Source: CAYHHI01 sp964356335
GTDB lineage: Bacteria > Arandabacterota > Arandabacteria > Arandabacterales > Arandabacteraceae
Direction of reading: 5' to 3'
Length of the DNA: 46,790 bases
NCBI GenBank assembly: GCA_964356335.1
Contig: CAYHHI010000024.1
Coordinates: forward strand, 1-46,790
Position numbers and translations under genes: made by a program. The notes beneath the pieces were generated by a model that saw nothing but the letters and a program-made list of their open reading frames with translations, was not told the DNA's origin and searched no databases. Positions 9,932 to 17,203 of the stretch are shown here, one piece after another (within the stretch, counting starts at the first letter, position 1; each line of letters opens with the position of its first letter).

Positions 9932-11179
9932 ATGACATTAGTTGCATTTGAAATCCTGCTGGTTTGCGTGCTGCTTGCGCTTTCATTCTTCTTCTCAGGC
10001 TCCGAGACTGCTCTCTTCTCATTGAGAACCCATGAAGTGAGAAGACTTGAGAAGCACCCGTCGCCCAGGTCCATACGTGTGGTGGCCCTGCTAAAGGATC
10101 CGCACAGGTTGCTTGTTGCTGTACTGGTAGGAAACACCCTTGTCAATGTCGCGGCCTCGAGCTTGGGCACAAACATCGTCAGCCATTACTTCAGGGAGGA
10201 CGAAGTCGCCATAAGTGTCGTCCTGATGAGCGTGCTCATCTTGATCTTCGGCGAGGTGACTCCCAAGACCTATGCACTCAACAAGCCCCTCAGACTCTCC
10301 CTGGCGCTTTCTCCCCTGATATCTTTCGTGGTCAGGATCTTCGGCCCCTTGAAGGAAGCCCTCGAGTTTTTCCTGAAGCTCACCATGAGGCCGAATCTCC
10401 TGGGGCTCGGAGGGAGAATGGCGACATCAGGTGAGCACGTCAGCGACGCGATCGCGCTTGGCAGCTCTCAGGGTGTGGTTGACAAGTTCGAAGCCGAGGT
10501 TCTGCGGGGGCTCTTCAAGGTGATGCATCTTTCGGTCCAGAATGTGATGACTCCGCGGACCGAAGTCTTCATGCTGAGCTCCGATCTTCCCCTGGGGGAT
10601 GCCACCAGCATTCTCAAGTCATCGGGCTTTTCCAGGGTTCCCGTCTTCAGCCCCGAGAACCGCGACAACATCGTGGGAGTCCTGTACATCAAGGACATTC
10701 TGTACAGGGGCCACAGCCGCGAGACGAAGATTGGCGAGATTGCCCGCAAGCCCCTCTTTGTGCCTGAGTCCAAGTCGGTGGTTGACCTGATGAGGGAATT
10801 CGCGGAGGGCGTGGCCCATTTCGCAGTCGTTATCGATGAGTATGGCACCTTCACCGGAATCGTGACTATCGATGATATTCTCGCAGAGATCACGGGCAGA
10901 GGAGCCGGCAGGCAGCCTGAGAAGTACACCTACAGGAAGAGGTCACGATCCGGTTGGGAGATATCCGGCCGGATGGAGATAGACTATTTCAACGCGCTTG
11001 TGGGAGCTGCTGTGCCGGATGACGAAGCCGAGACAGTTGCAGGTTTCATAATTGCCAGAATGGGTAAGATACCTTCGCCGGGAGAGGAACTGACGGCCGG
11101 CAACGTGAGATTCAGGATACTCGACGCGGATAAGACACGAGTTAAAAAGGTGTTGGTGGAGAAGCAGCGAAGATCATGA
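9932..11179 (+). CDS. CNNM/CBS membrane protein (HlyC/CorC family), copy 1
   Basis: This belongs to the family implicated in Mg/Co transport or efflux. The N-terminal DUF21/CNNM domain has about four membrane segments and the motif FFSGSETALFS. Two CBS repeats follow (VMTPRTEV... and ARKPLFVPESKSV...IDEYGTFTGIVTIDDIL), then a C-terminal CorC_HlyC domain (about 330-410). The start is ATG at 9932; an in-frame TTG lies one codon upstream. It begins right after the histidine kinase stop and overlaps the next gene by an ATGA. The following gene is a paralogue, so the two likely arose by tandem duplication and may form a heteromer (inference). Confidence 0.85.
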   Translation: MTLVAFEILLVCVLLALSFFFSGSETALFSLRTHEVRRLEKHPSPRSIRVVALLKDPHRLLVAVLVGNTLVNVAASSLGTNIVSHYFREDEVAISVVLMSVLILIFGEVTPKTYALNKPLRLSLALSPLISFVVRIFGPLKEALEFFLKLTMRPNLLGLGGRMATSGEHVSDAIALGSSQGVVDKFEAEVLRGLFKVMHLSVQNVMTPRTEVFMLSSDLPLGDATSILKSSGFSRVPVFSPENRDNIVGVLYIKDILYRGHSRETKIGEIARKPLFVPESKSVVDLMREFAEGVAHFAVVIDEYGTFTGIVTIDDILAEITGRGAGRQPEKYTYRKRSRSGWEISGRMEIDYFNALVGAAVPDDEAETVAGFIIARMGKIPSPGEELTAGNVRFRILDADKTRVKKVLVEKQRRS

Positions 11180-12405
11180 CCCAATACTTTGTTCATATTT
11201 TGGCGATAGGTCTCGCCGTTGCCGGGGTCGCATTTTTCGCGGGTAGCGAAACCGCCTTCGTATCTTCCGACCGCTTCAGGATAAGGGGAATGGCCAAGCG
11301 AGGGGTGCGCGGCGCAGCCTTGGCCCAGAGGCTTCTCGAGAAGCCAAACATGTTTGTGAGCATGGCCCTGGTGGGCACCAACATCTGCATGATCCTGGCT
11401 TCTTCACTTGCGACTGACCTTCTCAGCGGGCCTTTGGGCAAGTACGCAGTGGTGACCTCCACGGTGATAATGACATCTATCATCCTTTTCTTTGGGGAGA
11501 TAGCTCCTAAAGCAGTTGCGCGAGCCAACCCCGAGATCTTCATGACAACGGCGGCCGGGGCCCTGGCCGCTGCATATTACATGCTTTATCCGCTCGCCAA
11601 AGTGGCATCCTCGATTGTCTCTGTGATCACGCGGGTTTCGGCTTCGACGGAAAGAGCCTCTGCCGTCACGCGGTATGAAATACGAACCCTCGTCAGGGAG
11701 GCGGCCCAGACAGGTTTCGGTCTCACGCCGGACGCTTATGCCCACAGGGCGCTGGATCTTTCGAGAATGAAAGTGGCGAGCGTGATGCTGCCTATGGACG
11801 ATGTTGTCTGCATAGATGTCGAGGCCACGGTGCGCGAGGCGCTGGAGATCGCGTCAAGAAGCGGCTATTCGCGATATCCGGTGTCGAGAAGGGTGCCAGG
11901 CGACATCATTGGTATTCTCCACGTTAAGGATCTCCTGGGAGCTCCCGTAGATTCCAGGGTGCAAGTCTTCGCAAGGAGTGGAAACTTCGTTCCTGAGACC
12001 AAAACCATCAAGCAGGCGATCCTGGAGATGAGAGAGGACTTGCTTCATCTCGCCGTGGTGACTGACGAATACGGCAGGGCCATAGGCATACTGACCTTTG
12101 AGGACCTGATCGAGGAGATAGTGGGCGAGATCAGCGATGAGTATGACCGAGCCAAGGAGACACAGATCTCTCTCGACAAGGCGATAAGCGGAAGCACTCC
12201 TATCACCGCCATAAATGAAGAACTCGATGCCAACATACCCGAGGGAGCCTACAACACGGTCGCGGGCTTCATCCTCTCGCGCACGGGTTCCATCCCACGG
12301 CCGGGGGACCAGGTCGAGCATAATGATCTCGTCTTCCACGTAGTTGAGGTCAGAGGCCGACGAATAAGGAGCGTGCGAATCGCGAAACAAGGGAAGGTGA
12401 CATGA
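11176..12405 (+). CDS. CNNM/CBS membrane protein (HlyC/CorC family), copy 2
   Basis: This is a 409-residue paralogue of the preceding gene with the same order: DUF21/CNNM membrane domain (FFAGSETAFVS motif, about four TM segments), paired CBS repeats (VMLPMDDVVCIDVEATV... and VTDEYGRAIGILTFEDLIEEIVGEI), and a C-terminal CorC_HlyC domain (about 325-405). It starts in an ATGA overlap with copy 1 and ends in an ATGA overlap with the ROK kinase, so the three genes are translationally coupled. The ion is unknown; Mg or Co is expected from the family. Confidence 0.85.
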   Translation: MTQYFVHILAIGLAVAGVAFFAGSETAFVSSDRFRIRGMAKRGVRGAALAQRLLEKPNMFVSMALVGTNICMILASSLATDLLSGPLGKYAVVTSTVIMTSIILFFGEIAPKAVARANPEIFMTTAAGALAAAYYMLYPLAKVASSIVSVITRVSASTERASAVTRYEIRTLVREAAQTGFGLTPDAYAHRALDLSRMKVASVMLPMDDVVCIDVEATVREALEIASRSGYSRYPVSRRVPGDIIGILHVKDLLGAPVDSRVQVFARSGNFVPETKTIKQAILEMREDLLHLAVVTDEYGRAIGILTFEDLIEEIVGEISDEYDRAKETQISLDKAISGSTPITAINEELDANIPEGAYNTVAGFILSRTGSIPRPGDQVEHNDLVFHVVEVRGRRIRSVRIAKQGKVT

Positions 12406-13346
12406 AAAGCCAGCATATCGTATGCATGGATCTTGGGGGAACCAACGTCAGACTGGGGCTGGTGGATTCCCGGGGCATTGTGGTTCGTCGCAGACGAGTG
12501 AAGATGGTGGACTTCGACGGAAAGGCTGATCTATATGTGTGGCTTGGCGAAATCGTGGAAGCCTTCGCGGCTTCGGGCAAAGATCTCGCTCGGCCGAAGG
12601 GCGTCTCAATCGGATTCGCCGGGCCTACAAAGTCGCGCGCGGGCCTGGTTTACTACGCGCCCAACATAGGACGTTTCACGAATCTAGAGGTGAGGTCGCA
12701 TCTCGAGCGGATGCTCGATATGCCGGTGGTAGTCGAGAACGATGCCAACTGTGCGGCCCTCGGGGAGTTCTGGCGCGGGGCCGGCCGGGGTACAAAGAGC
12801 CTGTTTCTCTTTACAGTCGGCACCGGTATAGGAGGGAGTTTCATCATCGATGGTGAAGTCTGGCAGGGCGAGGACGGTATCGCGGGTGAAATAGGGCATA
12901 CGGTCGTGATGGCTGGCGGGCCGAGGTGTAGCTGTGGTAAGGGCGGCTGCCTCGAGGCGCTTGTCTCGGCTACAGCCATAGTGAGGGATTACTGCCGGAC
13001 TCGAAAGGGCTTGGCATGCAAGGCTTCCGGGAGTATGACGGCCAAGATGGTCTTTGACCGTGCAAGAGGAGGCGACAAAGCAGCACGGAGCGTGATAACT
13101 CGATCTGCCAGGGCGCTCGGCATCGGCATCGCCAATGTCTTTCATCTTCTCAATCCTGAGTTGATTCTGGTCGGGGGCGGGGTAAGCCGCGCGGGTTCCC
13201 TCTTGCTTCGCCCCGCAGTGGATGAGGCCCGCTCGATGGTCTTCCCACCGCTCAAGGCGCTGCTCAAGGTGCGACGAACAACTTTGGGTGACGATGCCGG
13301 ACTTATCGGGGCCGCATACCTTGGCTTTAAGAAGCTTCGCACCTGA
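12402..13346 (+). CDS. ROK-family sugar kinase, probably glucokinase
   Basis: This 314-residue cytoplasmic kinase phosphorylates a hexose, most likely glucose or an N-acetylhexosamine. Motifs: phosphate loop MDLGGTNVRLG (9-19), catalytic VENDAN (Asp114), GEIGH (162-166), and the ROK zinc signature CSCGKGGCLE (176-185). A second glycine-rich stretch, LVGGGVSRAG, lies near the C-terminus. The ATG overlaps the stop of the upstream CNNM gene (ATGA). Substrate cannot be told from sequence alone. Confidence 0.88.
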   Translation: MKSQHIVCMDLGGTNVRLGLVDSRGIVVRRRRVKMVDFDGKADLYVWLGEIVEAFAASGKDLARPKGVSIGFAGPTKSRAGLVYYAPNIGRFTNLEVRSHLERMLDMPVVVENDANCAALGEFWRGAGRGTKSLFLFTVGTGIGGSFIIDGEVWQGEDGIAGEIGHTVVMAGGPRCSCGKGGCLEALVSATAIVRDYCRTRKGLACKASGSMTAKMVFDRARGGDKAARSVITRSARALGIGIANVFHLLNPELILVGGGVSRAGSLLLRPAVDEARSMVFPPLKALLKVRRTTLGDDAGLIGAAYLGFKKLRT

Positions 13347-13379
13347 GGATAGATGCCTGCAAACGATGCGACATGATGT

Positions 13380-13408
13380 TTGACACTCGAACCATCTTGT
13401 GTTAGGTA
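13380..13408 (+). promoter_or_regulatory. Possible promoter upstream of the amino-acid dehydrogenase-like gene
   Basis: TTGACA (13380-13385), a perfect -35 match, is separated by 17 nt from TAGGTA (13403-13408), a poor -10 match. It lies in the 118-nt gap before the gene at 13465. A palindrome GTCGTACGAC sits about 20 nt further downstream and could be an operator. The call rests mainly on the -35. Confidence 0.4.
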
Positions 13409-13464
13409 AGAGCATGTGTCGGGCAAGTCGTACGACCGGCACTTAGCATGAGGTCAACCCCGAA

Positions 13465-14535
13465 GTGGAGCTCTTCAAAAGCCTAAAGGAAAGCAGTCAC
13501 GAGCAAGTGGTATTCTTCCGTGATCAGCATGCTGGGCTTCGCGCGATTGTAGCCATTCATAATACGACCCTGGGGCCTGCCATCGGTGGGGTGAGGATGT
13601 GGGAGTATACGAATGAAGATGCTGCCATAGAAGATGCGCTGAATCTTTCTCGGGCCATGACTTACAAGGCAGCGTGCGCGGGAGTCAATTTCGGCGGTGG
13701 GCATACGGTGGTTGTGGGAGATCCCAGACGGCAGAAAACCGAAGCCCTCTTCAGAGCTCTTGGCGGGTTCATTGACAGCCTGGGTGGAAGATATGTCGCC
13801 GCCGAAGGTGTGGGAACCACCGTGGAGGACATGGACTACATACGCATGGAAACCAAGCACGTGGTCGGCATCCCGAGCTCCAGGGGCGGAAGCGGCGATC
13901 CGTCGCCGGTCTGTGCGTTCGGCGTCTTCAGAGGACTCGAAGCATGTCAGATTTTCTTAACAGGCAGTGAAGATATAAAGGGGCTCAAGGTTGCAGTCCA
14001 GGGTGTCGGCCGCGTCGGAGGACGCCTTGTTGATATGCTGCTCGCGAGGGGTGCCATGGCCGCCATAGCCGATCCTGACCCGGACGCCATAGCGCGTGTG
14101 ACTTCAAGGCATGATGTGACGGTAGTCTCCCCGGATGAAATCTACGGGGTAGACTGCGATGTCTTTAGCCCGTGCGCCCTGGGCGGCGTCATAAACGATG
14201 ACACCATCAAGAGGCTCAAATGCAAGGTCGTTGCCGGCTCAGCCAACAATCAATTGGCCGATGAGCGCCATGGCGCTGACCTCCACAGGGGCGGCATCCT
14301 CTATGCTCCCGATTATATAATAAATAGCGGCGGCCTCATCAATGTTGCCGAAGAGCTCTCCGGCTATGACAGCGAGCGTGCCATGCGGAAAACCGCAGGA
14401 ATAAGGGACGTGCTCCTGAAGATACTCGCCTCAGCTCGCCAGAACGGAATACCTACCTACGTGGCTGCCGACAGGTTCGCCGAGGAGCGAATCGAGAAGG
14501 TTGGGAAAGTAAGGCGCTCCTACCTTACGCCTTGA
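13465..14535 (+). CDS. Leucine-dehydrogenase-like protein lacking both catalytic residues
   Basis: This belongs to the Glu/Leu/Phe/Val dehydrogenase family and is 356 residues, with the same numbering as Bacillus leucine dehydrogenase. The substrate-carboxylate lysine is kept (MTYK, Lys68), as is the Rossmann motif GVGRVGG and the GSGDPSPV segment. The catalytic Lys80 of the GGGK motif is His (GGGHTVVVGDP), and the catalytic Asp115 of AEDVGTT is Gly (AEGVGTT). Normal oxidative deamination should therefore be abolished or changed. The start is a GTG with GAGGT upstream. It could be a regulatory pseudoenzyme or a dehydrogenase with new chemistry. The frame is intact, so it is not a decayed gene. 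Confidence 0.85.
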   Translation: MELFKSLKESSHEQVVFFRDQHAGLRAIVAIHNTTLGPAIGGVRMWEYTNEDAAIEDALNLSRAMTYKAACAGVNFGGGHTVVVGDPRRQKTEALFRALGGFIDSLGGRYVAAEGVGTTVEDMDYIRMETKHVVGIPSSRGGSGDPSPVCAFGVFRGLEACQIFLTGSEDIKGLKVAVQGVGRVGGRLVDMLLARGAMAAIADPDPDAIARVTSRHDVTVVSPDEIYGVDCDVFSPCALGGVINDDTIKRLKCKVVAGSANNQLADERHGADLHRGGILYAPDYIINSGGLINVAEELSGYDSERAMRKTAGIRDVLLKILASARQNGIPTYVAADRFAEERIEKVGKVRRSYLTP

Positions 14536-14737
14536 TCCCATCCCTGGCCCTTAGCCTACAGACGGGTCTGCCCCCGCGGTCCCTTTGCAGCCAATGCCCA
14601 TGCCGGCAAGCGGTTTTCTTGCAAGGGTGTCCCCGAGAGGTCGTACCGGAATCCGTCGCCGGACATAACGGGCCAATGACAAAGTTTCATGGCGCACCCC
14701 TTGGGAGGGGGTTAGGGGGAGGAAGGAGTGGGAGGTG
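14536..14737. other. Intergenic gap between convergent genes
   Basis: About 200 nt separate the dehydrogenase-like gene from the minus-strand FAH gene. It contains short GC-rich hairpins: ACCCC/GGGGT near 14697-14713, and a GGAGG/CCTCC stem at 14730-14746 that includes the FAH stop codon. No T-tract, gene or repeat is evident. The hairpins may serve as bidirectional terminators. Confidence 0.35.
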
Positions 14738-15637
14738 TCACGCCTCCTTAACGACAGGATTGGAAAGAGTCCCGACACCATCGATAGTGATTTCCACGAC
14801 GTCGCCGTGCTTGAGGAAGACCGGGGGCTTTCTGAAGACCCCGACACCGCTCGGGGTCCCCGTAGAGATCACGTCTCCGGGCTCAAGCGTGATGTATTTG
14901 GTGATGAAAACGATGATGTCAACGGGCGTGAATATGAGGTTCTTCGTTGAACTTGCCTGCATGACCCGCGAATTGAGCTTGGTGGTTATCTTGAGATTGA
15001 GGGGATCCGCGATCTCGTCGCCTGTCACTATCCATGGCCCGAGAGGCGCAAAGGTGTCAATGCCCTTGCTCCTCAGCCAAACCCGTTCCTTCTGAATCTC
15101 TCTCTCAGTCACGTCGTTCATACAGCAATACCCGAATATGCCCTGCGCCGCCTCGGCTGCATCTGCCCGCTTGAGCCTTCGCGAAATCACAAATGCAAGC
15201 TCCCCCTCATAGTCAGTTTTCTGGGACTCTTCTGGGATGACTATAGGTTGGCCGGGGCCTATGACTGCGGTAGGGGCCTTGGCAAATATCAGGGGTACCT
15301 CGGGCAGTTTGGCCCCTTGTTCTTCAGCATGATCCCTGTAGTTGAGCCCCAAACAGATGATCTTGGGCGGTCTGGGTATCGGTGCCAGGGTACGTATCTC
15401 CCCCACTCGTGCCCAACACTTCAAGGGTAGTTCGTTCCTGGTCTGCCTCGCGTCGGCGAGCTTCGCCTGGAGATCCCTGAGCTCGGACGTCATGTTTGCC
15501 TCAATTATGGTAAGAAGCTGTGAAGGAAGAGGTTCCATCCCGAAAAAAGACGAACAGGTTTCGACATCATACACGATGTCATCAATCAGGAGTCCTGCAC
15601 GTTCTTCTGCTCCGCGGGCGTAAGTCAATACTTTCAA
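14738..15637 (-). CDS. Fumarylacetoacetate-hydrolase (FAH) family hydrolase
   Basis: This 299-residue metal-dependent enzyme belongs to the FAH fold. Relatives act as acylpyruvases, oxaloacetate decarboxylases or catechol-pathway hydratases/isomerases. Motifs: GLNYRDHAEE, the metal-binding DYEGELAFVI, NDVTEREIQ, KGIDTFAPLGPW, and the C-terminal STGTPSGVG. I start it at a TTG at 15637 (MKVLTYARG), since GGAGGTG lies 5 nt upstream; a TTG at 15661 would add eight residues and remove that site from its role. It is transcribed alone, divergently from the thioesterase gene. The exact substrate is unknown. Confidence 0.85.
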   Translation of the reverse strand: MKVLTYARGAEERAGLLIDDIVYDVETCSSFFGMEPLPSQLLTIIEANMTSELRDLQAKLADARQTRNELPLKCWARVGEIRTLAPIPRPPKIICLGLNYRDHAEEQGAKLPEVPLIFAKAPTAVIGPGQPIVIPEESQKTDYEGELAFVISRRLKRADAAEAAQGIFGYCCMNDVTEREIQKERVWLRSKGIDTFAPLGPWIVTGDEIADPLNLKITTKLNSRVMQASSTKNLIFTPVDIIVFITKYITLEPGDVISTGTPSGVGVFRKPPVFLKHGDVVEITIDGVGTLSNPVVKEA

Positions 15638-15661
15638 TCGGACACCTCCACATTTTGACAA

Positions 15662-15690
15662 TTGAATCCAGGCTTGTCATTGGGTACAAT
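15662..15690 (+). promoter_or_regulatory. Promoter for the thioesterase/phosphotransacylase genes
   Basis: TTGAAT (15662-15667), 17 nt, TACAAT (15685-15690): a good sigma70-type promoter about 60 nt upstream of the thioesterase start. Its -10 shares five bases with the -10 of the opposite-strand promoter, so the two cannot be occupied at once. Confidence 0.7.
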
Positions 15691-15714
15691 ATCCCCTGCC
15701 CTTGACAGTTTCAA
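15686..15714 (-). promoter_or_regulatory. Divergent promoter for the FAH gene
   Basis: Read on the minus strand: TTGAAA (15714-15709), 17 nt, TATTGT (15691-15686). The predicted transcript would start near 15679, about 40 nt before the TTG start at 15637. The -10 overlaps the plus-strand TACAAT almost exactly. Confidence 0.7.
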
Positions 15715-15749
15715 GGGAAACTTGACGTGGCCTTCTCAAGGAAGCAGAT

Positions 15750-16145
15750 ATGGAACTGATCGATGAAGGCATGTGCTTCATCTGCGGCAAGAGGAATCCA
15801 ATAGGCCTCAAGGTCGAGTTTCAAGTCGACAGGGCGGCCCTGAAGATCAGCGGGGTTTTTACACCCAAGCGCGAGCACGAAGGTTACAAGGGAATCCTCC
15901 ACGGCGGCCTTGTGTCTGCTCTCCTGGATGAAGCCATGGTCAAGCTGCTGTGGGAGGCCGGCATCCCCTCGGTGAGCGCATCTCTTGAAGTGAGGCTGGC
16001 CAAGCCCGCGAAGGTAGGGGAACCTTTACACATATCAGGATGGGTGGATTCTCAGAAGGGGAAACTGGTTTTCACGGCCGCGAAGATCGAGGACGCATCC
16101 GGCATTGTTCTGGCCGAAGCCAAAGCCAGGTGCGTGCGAGTATAA
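15750..16145 (+). CDS. PaaI-like hotdog thioesterase
   Basis: This 131-residue single hotdog domain is expected to hydrolyse acyl-CoA thioesters. It has the hotdog helix signature GILHGGLVSALLDEAMVK (about 49-66) and an N-terminal CFICGKRNPIGLKV motif common in this subgroup. The ATG at 15750 is about 50 nt from the predicted transcription start. The next gene encodes a phosphate acyltransferase that also handles acyl-CoA, so the pair may balance acyl-CoA, acyl-phosphate and free acid pools (inference). Confidence 0.82.
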   Translation: MELIDEGMCFICGKRNPIGLKVEFQVDRAALKISGVFTPKREHEGYKGILHGGLVSALLDEAMVKLLWEAGIPSVSASLEVRLAKPAKVGEPLHISGWVDSQKGKLVFTAAKIEDASGIVLAEAKARCVRV

Positions 16146-16179
16146 GTACATTTTAACAGGTATCCCAAGGAGGAAGAAA

Positions 16180-17127
16180 GTGCCGGACCGAACCAGGAAG
16201 CAAGATGCCCATGTGCGTTTCATTGACATAATGAACCTTGCAAGGAAGGCAGCGAAAGTGAAAAGACCCCGTGTGGCAGTGGCAGGAGCGCACGATGCGA
16301 TGGTGCTCGAGGTGATTTGCGATGCCGCCGCCCAGGGTCTCGCGACCCCGCTTCTCTTTGGGGACGAAGTGCGCATCCGCGAGATTGCGAGGCGCAGTCG
16401 CATCGGGCTTAAAGGATGCGAGATCGCCGACGTTAAGGACGGAGCCTCCTCAGCGCGCCGGGCGGTTCAGGCGGCGAGTTCGGGCGAGGCCGATGTGCTT
16501 ATGAAGGGTAATGTTACCACGGCCACGATCATGAAGGCCGCCCTTGATGATGAGATCGGGATAAAGACCCACGGGCTGATGAGCCATGTGGCTCTCTTTG
16601 AGGTGGAAGGATACAACCGTGTGATGTTCATGTCGGATGGCGGCATAGTGATCGAGCCGAACCTCGAAGAGAAGGTGGAGATCGTGAAGAACGCCATCGC
16701 AGTCGCAAGAGCCCTCGGCGTCAAGATGCCTAAGGTGGCCCTCCTCTCCTCGATTGAGATTGTGAATCTCAAGATGAAATCGGCGGTCGATGCAGCCGTG
16801 ATCTCCAAGATGGCCGACCGGGGCCAGATAGAGAATGCCATTGTGGACGGGCCCCTGGCTCTTGACAACGCAGTCTCCCCTGAGGCGGCAAGCCGGAAGG
16901 GCATCAAGGGCCCTGTTGCAGGAGCGGCCGATATCCTCATAGTAGGTCATGCAGACGTAGGAAATGTCATGTACAAGACGATGACCTACTTCTGCGGCAA
17001 GCGCTGCAAGGCGGCAGGCGTGATCGTCGGCGGAAGAGTCCCGATGGTGGTGGTGTCCAGGGCTGATACCTATGAGGCGCGCCTTAACTCGATAGCGGTT
17101 GCCTGTGTGCTTTCCTTTCGTGCTTGA
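16180..17127 (+). CDS. Phosphate butyryl/acetyl-transferase family enzyme
   Basis: This enzyme swaps CoA for phosphate on an acyl group (acyl-CoA + Pi to acyl phosphate + CoA). The 315-residue length and motifs fit phosphate butyryltransferase: ADVLMKGNVTTATIMKA, MFMSDGGIVIEPNLEEK, VDGPLALDNAVSPEAA and HADVGNVMYKT. I place the start at GTG 16180 because AAGGAGGAAG lies just upstream; an in-frame ATG at 16105 lies inside the thioesterase gene and would add 25 non-conserved residues. It begins 34 nt after the thioesterase. No acyl kinase gene is adjacent, so direction and acyl length are not determined. Confidence 0.85.
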   Translation: MPDRTRKQDAHVRFIDIMNLARKAAKVKRPRVAVAGAHDAMVLEVICDAAAQGLATPLLFGDEVRIREIARRSRIGLKGCEIADVKDGASSARRAVQAASSGEADVLMKGNVTTATIMKAALDDEIGIKTHGLMSHVALFEVEGYNRVMFMSDGGIVIEPNLEEKVEIVKNAIAVARALGVKMPKVALLSSIEIVNLKMKSAVDAAVISKMADRGQIENAIVDGPLALDNAVSPEAASRKGIKGPVAGAADILIVGHADVGNVMYKTMTYFCGKRCKAAGVIVGGRVPMVVVSRADTYEARLNSIAVACVLSFRA

Positions 17128-17203
17128 CCTCATGCCACATTGCGTTTAGGATGAGTCAAGAACCCACTACCTCAATGTTAGCACAGGGTACGAGGAAACA
17201 AAC

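Noticed and set aside
13428..13439. Palindrome GTCGTACGAC as a fourth copy of the TCGTAY operator
   Set aside because: It contains TCGTACGA but lacks the 4-nt centre that defines the three palindromes near 34.7 kb, so it is not the same site.
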